From CAXMQS01 sp964195995 (GTDB lineage Bacteria > Actinomycetota > Acidimicrobiia > Spongiisociales > JAOTWH01), in the NCBI GenBank assembly GCA_964195995.1, contig CAXMQS010000015.1, positions 1-20,806 on the forward strand: a DNA stretch of 20,806 bases, read 5' to 3'. How positions within the stretch are numbered: position 1 is the stretch's first letter; the number at the start of each line of letters is the position of its first letter. Both the position numbers and the translations under genes were made by a program. A model generated the notes under the pieces. It was given only the letters and a program-made list of their open reading frames with translations. It was not told the origin of the DNA and ran no database searches. This document shows, piece after piece, positions 15,411 through 20,806 of the stretch.

Positions 15411-16514
15411 ATGCGCGAGTACATCGACGGATCCACAGCCATTGTGCGCGGCGCCCTTGACGCCGGCTGCGACTTCTTCGCCGGCTACCCGATAACGCCG
15501 GCTTCGGCCATCCTCATGTCGATGATGCGCGAGCTCCCCAAGGCCGGGGGAGTGGCCATCCAGGCTGAGGACGAGATCGCGTCTATCGGCATGTGCATCG
15601 GTGCCGCCGTGTCCGGCGCCCGCACGATGACCGCTACCAGCGGCCCCGGCATCAGCCTCTACAGCGAGAACATCGGCCTGGCCGTCATGGGCGAGGTGCC
15701 GATGGTCATCGTCGACGTACAACGGCTCGGGCCGTCGACGGGTGGAGCCACCACCGTCTCTCAGGGCGACGTCCAGTTCGTGCGCTGGGGCACCGCCGGT
15801 GGCTACCCGATCATCGCACTCTCGCCCTCGACCGTGACCGAGGCCTACTGGCTGACCGCCAAGGCCTTCGACCTCGCCGAGCGCTTCCGGTGCCCTGTGT
15901 TCCTACTCACCGACAAGGACCTGGCGATGACGCTGACGACGGTCGACCTGTCGTCGTACCCAGAGATAGTGGTCCGTTCACGAGAGACCAGTTCGGTCGG
16001 CCCGCCCAATCGCTATGACCCCCCCGACGATGTGTTCCCGCTGCACGAGTTCGGTGATAAGGAGACGGTCCGCTTCACGGGATCGACACACGACGAAGAG
16101 GGCTACATCACCAAGCACACGCCAACCATCGACGCCCTCAACCGCCACCTCGCCGAAAAGATCGAGATGCACCGCGACGAGATCGAGCTGGTCGACATCG
16201 ACCTTCAGGCGAGAGCGTCGACGCTGCTGCTCGGCTACGGGGCCACCGGGAGCGCCGTTCGTGCCGCGGTGGCTCAGGCCCGAGCGGGTGGGGTCAGAGT
16301 CTCCGGGATGGTGGTGCACAGCCTGTGGCCGGTGCCCGAGACCGCCATCGACGAGGCCCTCGTCGGTATCCATCGGGTGATCGTTCCCGAGCTCAACCTC
16401 GGCCTCTATCGCCGAGAGATCGAGCGCCTGGCCGGGGGTCGCCGGGTGATCGGGGTCAACAGGGTCGATGGCGAGATGATCGCCCCCGCCGACATCCTCG
16501 GGGCGATGACATGA
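15411..16514 (+). CDS. korA: 2-oxoacid:ferredoxin oxidoreductase alpha subunit (no gamma domain)
   Basis: The 367-residue subunit starts YIDGSTAIVRGALDAGCDFFAGYPITP, the classic pyrimidine-binding domain of the pyruvate/2-oxoglutarate ferredoxin oxidoreductase family. AEDEIASIGMCIGAAVSGAR and TATSGPGISLYSE follow, then the C-terminal domain II from about residue 255. Together with the beta subunit it oxidatively decarboxylates a 2-oxoacid to acyl-CoA, reducing ferredoxin, or runs in reverse. The substrate may be 2-oxoglutarate or a branched 2-oxoacid; motifs do not settle this. Many actinobacterial KorA proteins carry an N-terminal gamma domain and are near 600 residues. This one lacks it. 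The stop is in ATGA overlap with the beta-gamma gene. Confidence 0.88.
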   Translation: MREYIDGSTAIVRGALDAGCDFFAGYPITPASAILMSMMRELPKAGGVAIQAEDEIASIGMCIGAAVSGARTMTATSGPGISLYSENIGLAVMGEVPMVIVDVQRLGPSTGGATTVSQGDVQFVRWGTAGGYPIIALSPSTVTEAYWLTAKAFDLAERFRCPVFLLTDKDLAMTLTTVDLSSYPEIVVRSRETSSVGPPNRYDPPDDVFPLHEFGDKETVRFTGSTHDEEGYITKHTPTIDALNRHLAEKIEMHRDEIELVDIDLQARASTLLLGYGATGSAVRAAVAQARAGGVRVSGMVVHSLWPVPETAIDEALVGIHRVIVPELNLGLYRREIERLAGGRRVIGVNRVDGEMIAPADILGAMT

Positions 16515-17827
16515 CGGACACGACGATCACCCCCCTCAGCACCTATCGCAACGAGACCCCCTATCCCTTCTGCCCGGGGTGCGGTCACGGCAGCATTCTC
16601 GACGAGCTCAACACGGCGCTGTCGGACCTGGAACTCGACCCGGCCCAGGTGGTCATCGTCAGCGACATCGGATGCGCCGGCCTGTCAGACCAGTACTTCA
16701 CCACAAGCGCCTTCCACGGCCTGCACGGTCGCAGCGTCACATACGCCAGCGGCATCAAGCTGGCGCGGCCGGACCTCACCGTGATCGTGATCATGGGTGA
16801 CGGCGGCACCGGCATCGGCGGCGCCCACCTCGTCAACGCGGCCCGGCGCAACGTTGGGATAACGGTGTTGGTGTTCAACAACTTCAACTTCGGCATGACG
16901 GGAGGCCAACACTCGACCACCACACCCGAGGGGGCGGTGACGTCGACTACGCCTGGGGGCAATCTGGAGCACCCTCTCGACATCTGCGGCACCGTTGGGG
17001 TCAACGGGGCCAGCTACGTGTATCGCGGCACCAGCTTCGACAAGGAGCTGGCGGAGCGGATCCGAGATGGGATCACCCATCCCGGCTTCGCCCTCTTGGA
17101 CATCTGGGAGCTGTGCAGCGCCTACTTCGTGCCGGCCAACAAGTTCGGGCGCAAGGCGCTCGATGCGACCATGGACCAGCTCGGCTTCGAATCGGGCCTC
17201 CTCTACAGCAGGGATGTTGCCGAGTACTCCGCCGCCTATCGGGCGGCCGCGGTGCCGGGCGCTCGGACGGCCCCGATAGCCATCGAAACAACCTTCGAGT
17301 CAGGGCTGACAACGGACCTTGCGCTGACCGTGGCCGGTTCTGCCGGAGCCAAGGTGCGATCGGCGGCTCGGCTCTTCGGCGACGCTGCCATTCGGTCCGG
17401 CTTGTGGGCAAGCCAGCGCGACGATTACCCAGTCACGGTCAAGACGGGTCACAGCGTTTCGCAGATTGTTCTCAGCCCCAATTCGGCTCCGGTCGGCGGT
17501 GGTGGGGTCCCCGACGTGCTCGTCATCCTCTCCGAAGACGGCCTCCGCAAGATACGCCCGCTGTTGGAAGAGATGCCCTCCTCGAGCATCGTCTTCGTGT
17601 CGCCAGAGTTCGCCGATGTCACCACAGAGGCCAAGGTCGAGGTGATCGATCCGAGCGAGAGCCCAACTCGCGTCGCCAAGGCACAGATGGCTCTCGTCAT
17701 GCTGACGGCCGTAGCGGCGCGGCTTGGTCTCTTTCCTGTCGACGCCCTCCGTTGCTCCGCTGAGGGCAACCTCTTCGCCGACAAGAACTTGGAGTCGATC
17801 GAGGCCGGGGCGGTCCTGGCGGGCTAG
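16511..17827 (+). CDS. korB: 2-oxoacid:ferredoxin oxidoreductase beta-gamma fusion
   Basis: The 438-residue protein begins with a normal TPP-binding beta subunit. CPGCGHG (C21, C24) and C55 in DIGCAG are the expected cluster ligands. GDGGTGIGGAHLVNAARRN is the TPP-Mg motif, and VLVFNNFNFGMTGGQ is the usual following strand. A typical beta subunit ends near residue 270-290. Here a second domain continues from TDLALTVAGSAGAKVRSAARL to the end, with VKTGHSVSQIVLSPN and PDVLVILSEDGL. That pattern matches the gamma (POR-type) domain, which is normally separate or fused ahead of alpha. The glycine-rich start reads GSAGAK instead of the common GxGGQG. Start 16511 overlaps the alpha stop. Confidence 0.88.
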   Translation: MTDTTITPLSTYRNETPYPFCPGCGHGSILDELNTALSDLELDPAQVVIVSDIGCAGLSDQYFTTSAFHGLHGRSVTYASGIKLARPDLTVIVIMGDGGTGIGGAHLVNAARRNVGITVLVFNNFNFGMTGGQHSTTTPEGAVTSTTPGGNLEHPLDICGTVGVNGASYVYRGTSFDKELAERIRDGITHPGFALLDIWELCSAYFVPANKFGRKALDATMDQLGFESGLLYSRDVAEYSAAYRAAAVPGARTAPIAIETTFESGLTTDLALTVAGSAGAKVRSAARLFGDAAIRSGLWASQRDDYPVTVKTGHSVSQIVLSPNSAPVGGGGVPDVLVILSEDGLRKIRPLLEEMPSSSIVFVSPEFADVTTEAKVEVIDPSESPTRVAKAQMALVMLTAVAARLGLFPVDALRCSAEGNLFADKNLESIEAGAVLAG

Positions 17828-17896
17828 GAAGGGAAGGTGACGCCGCAGAGACCTCGATTCTGTGAGCGCGTGCACTGACTCAAAGGTGCCCTTGGC

Positions 17897-17980
17897 CTCT
17901 GTACACAGAGCCTTTCGCGACGCCCAATAGCGGCACAGGGGGGAAGGGGGCGTCGTGAGACGCTTCGCTGTCTTGACAGC
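17897..17980. repeat. Three short inverted repeats in the 276-base gap before the sigma gene
   Basis: The gap 17828-18103 has no gene that I can support. It holds CTCTGT-AC-ACAGAG at 17897-17910, GCGTC-GTGA-GACGC at 17950-17963, and GCTGTC-TT-GACAGC at 17967-17980. The first could be part of a terminator for the oxidoreductase operon, although no T-run follows. The others may be operator sites or hairpins upstream of the sigma promoter at 18051-18076. Confidence 0.4.
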
Positions 17981-18050
17981 AGCATTGTTTCTGCCTGCCT
18001 TCTTTTGCCGGCGAACTTCTCATGCCTGCTCAGGACTCGCCACGGAAGGA

Positions 18051-18087
18051 GTCACATTCTCGGTGTCGCGTGCGTCTATTGGGTTGA
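18051..18087 (+). promoter_or_regulatory. Putative ECF-type promoter of the sigma factor gene
   Basis: A -35-like GTCACA (18051-18056), a 16-base spacer and a -10-like CGTC (18073-18076), followed by TATTGGGTTGA, lie before the GTG at 18104. The same pair with identical spacing is found before the gene at 20768. CGTC-type -10 elements are known for many ECF sigma promoters. The implied transcript start near 18083 leaves a leader of about 20 bases, which supports GTG 18104 as the sigma start. Confidence 0.6.
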
Positions 18088-18103
18088 AAGGCGAGGGCAA
18101 ATC

Positions 18104-18592
18104 GTGATCGAAGCCGTCCAGCGAACCGACCGGGAGGAGTGGCGGATTGTCGACGAGCTCTACCCCTCGCTCCGTAGTTTCGCCGCAGTGACGGCTCCGC
18201 GGGACATGGAACCAGACGACCTGCTGCAAGAAGCCCTGGTGCGAGTGCTCCGCAAGAAGCCGCTGAGCGAGCTTGACCACCCCGCCGCCTACCTGCGGCG
18301 CACCATGCTCAACCTGGCCAAGAGCCACAACCGTCGTATGGGCACCCTGCGCCGAAAAATGGCCGTGGTCGGCGGGGGCGGTGACAAAGCGGCCCCGCCC
18401 GACTACCCCTCGGACCTGTCGCAACTGCTGGAGCTGCCGCCCGCGGAACGGGCGGCGCTCTACCTGGCCGAGGTCGAGGGTTACCACTTCGATGAGATTG
18501 CCCGGATGCTGGATTGCAGCGAAGCCGCCGCCCGCAAACGTGCGTCGCGGGCCCGCAAGCACCTCAAGCTTGAATTGGAGGTCCAGCGATGA
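18104..18592 (+). CDS. ECF-type RNA polymerase sigma factor
   Basis: The 162-residue protein has sigma region 2 (about residues 14-80; DMEPDDLLQEALVRVL is the core-binding helix and HPAAYLRRTMLNLAKSHNRR the DNA-facing segment). A short variable linker of about 25 residues follows, then region 4 with a helix-turn-helix (LPPAERAALYLAEVEGYHFDEIARML followed by SEAAARKRASRARKHL). GTG 18104 is preceded by GAGGG at a good distance. An in-frame start at 18005 would lie upstream of the predicted promoter and adds a peptide unlike the family. The stop is in ATGA overlap with the large membrane protein gene, the classic layout of an ECF sigma with its regulator. Confidence 0.9.
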   Translation: MIEAVQRTDREEWRIVDELYPSLRSFAAVTAPRDMEPDDLLQEALVRVLRKKPLSELDHPAAYLRRTMLNLAKSHNRRMGTLRRKMAVVGGGGDKAAPPDYPSDLSQLLELPPAERAALYLAEVEGYHFDEIARMLDCSEAAARKRASRARKHLKLELEVQR

Positions 18593-20670
18593 TCGACCTG
18601 CATGGCGCCCTCGTTGCCCTCGCCGATCGCGGTACCCCCACAGGCAGCCAGCTGCTGCGGGAGCGAGTGGCCGTCGACCTGGCAGGCGACCGGCGCCGCC
18701 AGTGGCCTGCTCCCCCACCGCGCGGTTTGCGCCTGGCCGTAGGCGCCGCCATCGCCGTCATCGTCATCCTCGGCGGGGCCCTCTTGCTGTCTCAGCTCAC
18801 TTCCAACGACACTGTCACCGAGCCCACCGTCGTCACGACGGCGCCTTCGCCGGATACGACGCAGCCGACTCCCGACGCAGGACCTCTCCCCGGCTTCACC
18901 CCCGGAGCCTGGGGCCGGGTCGGCGCAGACACCATGCAGCCGGTGGTAGGCCTGTTCGACATGACAGTCGTCGGGTCGCGCATGGTCGGCATCGGCTTCG
19001 ACCCCGGAGAGAACTTCCGTCAGGACGGCGTGATCTTCGCTTCCGACGACGGAGAGACCTGGACCCGCCTCGCTGAGGACGATCCGGCGCTTACTCTGGG
19101 AGCGGTGCTGATGTACGGCGTCACCGAGGGGGGCCCGGGGATCGTGGCGGTGGGGATGGGATGCGAGAACGAAGAGGAAGGATGCGGTCCCTACATGACT
19201 GCCTGGACCTCTGTCGACGGCACCTCGTGGACGCGCAGCCCCTTCGACCCCGAGGTGTTCGGTGATCCCGCTAGCCAGTCGAGCGCCGCCTTCGCCGCCA
19301 CCACGACGACCGACGGTCTCATCGTCGCCGTCGGCAGCATGGAGGACTGGGTGCTCACCGACGAGGGAGAGGTCGAGTCCATCACCGCCCGCCCGGTGGT
19401 ATGGACTTCGACCGACGGCCTCGCCTGGGAGCGGAACTGGGAAGGGAACGACGTCACGATGACGATGGACCAGTACCTCGAAGCCAGCCCGGTGATGCAA
19501 GCCGTCGCCAGCGGGCCCGATGGGCTCCTGGTGGGAGTTGGCTCGGCTGTAGACGACGGTGTGTCGGTGGCCGCGGTGTGGACATCATCAGACGGCTCGA
19601 CCTGGCAGAGGGTGCCCCACGATCCGGCGACCTTCGCCGGTGCCGAGGGTGAGGGGGCGTGGGTGCTGGATGTCGCCGCCGGCGACTCAGGGCTCGCAGC
19701 CGTCGGGAGCGCCGCTGGCACGCCGGCGGTGTGGACCTCGCCAGACGGGTTGTCGTGGGCGCGCGTCGCCTCCGTCGATGATGAGTTTGACGGGTCCTTC
19801 AGCTCAGTTGCGGCACTTGGCACGGGCTTTGTGGCAGCGGGGCCGCACGGCTTCGCCGACATGGGCGAGGCGCCCTTGACGCTGTGGACGTCGCCGGACG
19901 GACTCGAGTGGAACCGGGTCCTGGTGTTGGGGCAGGGTTACGCCCAGGCCATCGTGGCGACAGAAACCGGCGTCGCGGTAGCCGGAGGCCTTCCCGAGGA
20001 CGACGACTTCCACGCCGGGGTGTGGACCGGGCTGGCGTTCGATCCGCTGACCCCACCGGCGCCTCCGGGACTGCCGCCACCGACAACGCTTCCGGCGCCG
20101 ACAGTCGAGGGCGCCGCCGGGGTCGGAGACCTCGCTGAAGGTGTGGCGTGTGCCGACCTCGCCGCCGACGGCTTCAACTATGCCGCAGCCGTCGCCTACT
20201 GGGCCCGCTGGGACAACCCCGTCGACCTGGACCCCGATGGCAACGGTGTGCCGTGCGAGGATGACTACTCGCCGTCCGATGTGAGCGAGGTCTATGGGCC
20301 CGCCGAGGCGCTGGCCGTTGAGTTCGTCTCGGATTCCTCGACCATGACCTTCACCGCCAGCGGGCCCGCGGTAGAAGCCGGCATGGTGTGCGCCAGTTGG
20401 ACAGCCGAGTACCTCACCGACGGCCCGCCCTACTACGGGGGAGCCGTCTACCGCTGGGAAGACCAATACACCTGCGATGACGGCAGCGGCACCTTCGTTA
20501 TTGCAACCGACATGTTCATCGAGACGCAGGTCGCGGGGGTTGCGGTGTGGACTGTCCTACCAGGCACTGGCAAGTACGAGTCAGTGCGTGGGGGTGGCGC
20601 CTTCCAAAGCGACTGGGTCGAGGGCATCGACACGCTTACGGGCCGCATCATCATCGACGCCGGCGAGTAG
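18589..20670 (+). CDS. Transmembrane sensor/anti-sigma-like protein with Asp-box propeller, excalibur-like motif and barrel domain
   Basis: The 693-residue protein has a cytoplasmic tail of about 47 residues (LHGALVALADRGTPTGSQLL), one transmembrane helix (48-67) and a Thr/Pro linker (72-100). A large extracytoplasmic part follows. Six Asp-box motifs of the form S-x-D-G-x-x-W occur at 152-158, 208-214, 274-280, 333-339, 384-390 and 435-441, consistent with a six-bladed BNR-type propeller. After a Pro-rich linker (488-505), residues 519-558 contain CADLAADGFNY and DLDPDGNGVPCEDD, matching an excalibur calcium-binding domain. The last 120 residues, ending with LPGTGKYESVRGGGAF, resemble an allene-oxide-cyclase/dirigent-like barrel. 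It is coupled to the sigma gene by ATGA. The short tail lacks an evident zinc anti-sigma motif, so an anti-sigma role is inference from position. Confidence 0.85.
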   Translation: MIDLHGALVALADRGTPTGSQLLRERVAVDLAGDRRRQWPAPPPRGLRLAVGAAIAVIVILGGALLLSQLTSNDTVTEPTVVTTAPSPDTTQPTPDAGPLPGFTPGAWGRVGADTMQPVVGLFDMTVVGSRMVGIGFDPGENFRQDGVIFASDDGETWTRLAEDDPALTLGAVLMYGVTEGGPGIVAVGMGCENEEEGCGPYMTAWTSVDGTSWTRSPFDPEVFGDPASQSSAAFAATTTTDGLIVAVGSMEDWVLTDEGEVESITARPVVWTSTDGLAWERNWEGNDVTMTMDQYLEASPVMQAVASGPDGLLVGVGSAVDDGVSVAAVWTSSDGSTWQRVPHDPATFAGAEGEGAWVLDVAAGDSGLAAVGSAAGTPAVWTSPDGLSWARVASVDDEFDGSFSSVAALGTGFVAAGPHGFADMGEAPLTLWTSPDGLEWNRVLVLGQGYAQAIVATETGVAVAGGLPEDDDFHAGVWTGLAFDPLTPPAPPGLPPPTTLPAPTVEGAAGVGDLAEGVACADLAADGFNYAAAVAYWARWDNPVDLDPDGNGVPCEDDYSPSDVSEVYGPAEALAVEFVSDSSTMTFTASGPAVEAGMVCASWTAEYLTDGPPYYGGAVYRWEDQYTCDDGSGTFVIATDMFIETQVAGVAVWTVLPGTGKYESVRGGGAFQSDWVEGIDTLTGRIIIDAGE

Positions 20671-20705
20671 TTGCGTCTGGCGCTCGGAGACACTCTCAAT
20701 GAGCG

Positions 20706-20742
20706 GTCACAAATGAGTGGCTTCATACGTCTTATGGGTTGA
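20706..20742 (+). promoter_or_regulatory. Second copy of the putative ECF promoter
   Basis: GTCACA (20706-20711), a 16-base spacer and CGTC (20728-20731), followed by TTATGGGTTGA, repeat the arrangement at 18051-18087. From CGTC onward 13 of 15 bases agree, and the -35-like hexamer and spacing are identical. It lies 36 bases before ATG 20768. Confidence 0.6.
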
Positions 20743-20758
20743 CAAAGCGTCTTATGGG
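20728..20758 (+). repeat. 11-bp tandem direct repeat at 20-bp period
   Basis: CGTCTTATGGG occurs at 20728-20738 and again at 20748-20758. The 20-base period is close to two helical turns, so both copies would face the same side of DNA. The second copy has no GTCACA at the right distance and merges into the GGGAGG ribosome site of the gene at 20768. Confidence 0.6.
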
Positions 20759-20767
20759 AGGAACGCG

Positions 20768-20806
20768 ATGAGAAGATTGATCACCCTGCTGGCGGTTGCC
20801 CTCAGC
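20768..20806 (+). CDS. Start of an exported protein, 3' partial
   Basis: Thirteen codons are visible, reading MRRLITLLAVALS, a typical beginning of a signal peptide. GGGAGG lies 6 bases upstream of the ATG and supports the start. The gene runs off the window. It sits directly behind the second copy of the sigma-type promoter, so it is the most likely target of the adjacent ECF sigma factor. Confidence 0.6.
   Translation, partial: MRRLITLLAVALS

Noticed and set aside
17973..17978. TTGACA as a sigma-70 -35 box before the sigma gene
   Set aside because: No -10-like hexamer lies 16-18 bases downstream; the hexamer is explained by the palindrome GCTGTC-TT-GACAGC.
18005..18103. Upstream in-frame start for the sigma factor
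   Set aside because: The added peptide is not sigma-like and lies over the predicted promoter at 18051-18076; GTG 18104 has a ribosome site.
20739..20744. TTGACA as a -35 box before the last gene
   Set aside because: The expected -10 position would fall on the start codon region and has no AT-rich hexamer.
1..20806. tRNA, rRNA, CRISPR arrays or insertion sequences
   Set aside because: I saw no cloverleaf-like gene, regularly spaced repeat array, transposase or terminal inverted repeat pair in the window.

Overview
The window looks like high-GC actinobacterial chromosome. Supporting signs are the GC-rich codon use, an LPNTG sortase substrate, an ECF sigma factor paired with a membrane partner, a DUF4012 protein and a lipoprotein-type propeller. 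An uncultured Acidimicrobiia-like lineage fits, but that placement is inference.

Region 1 (1-5293, + strand) is a tightly coupled group 3b [NiFe] hydrogenase operon. It runs hydB (5' end cut off by the window), a stand-alone cyclic-nucleotide-binding-domain gene, hydG, hydD, hydA, an endopeptidase for the large subunit, a short hypA lacking the zinc loop, and hypC. Almost every junction is a stop/start overlap. The enzyme should be a soluble, bidirectional NAD(P)-linked hydrogenase, with the last three genes serving nickel-site maturation. hypB, hypD, hypE and hypF are not visible here.

Region 2 (5294-5825) is a boundary: a doubtful minus-strand ORF that runs antisense into hypC, then an intergenic stretch rich in palindromes and direct repeats.

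Region 3 (5826-14714) holds mostly cell-envelope and housekeeping genes: an HTTM-like polytopic membrane protein, a convergent membrane-anchored alpha/beta hydrolase, a divergent TolB-like propeller lipoprotein, a PfkB sugar kinase, a small LPNTG protein preceded by nested inverted repeats, a DUF4012 protein, a UbiA/MenA-type prenyltransferase and a DRG/Obg-type TGS GTPase.

Region 4 (14739-17827) has a minus-strand single-pass exported protein. It is divergent from a two-gene 2-oxoacid:ferredoxin oxidoreductase in which the gamma domain is fused to the C-terminus of beta rather than to alpha. The divergent spacer contains interleaved inverted repeats.

Region 5 (17828-20806) is the most interesting part. 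An ECF-type sigma factor is translationally coupled to a 693-residue transmembrane protein. That protein has a short cytoplasmic tail, six Asp-box propeller motifs, an excalibur-like calcium-binding motif and a barrel-like C-terminal domain. The same bipartite promoter-like motif, GTCACA-N16-CGTCT-2nt-TGGGTTGA, lies before the sigma gene and before the next gene, an exported protein cut off by the window edge. This suggests an autoregulated surface-sensing sigma regulon.
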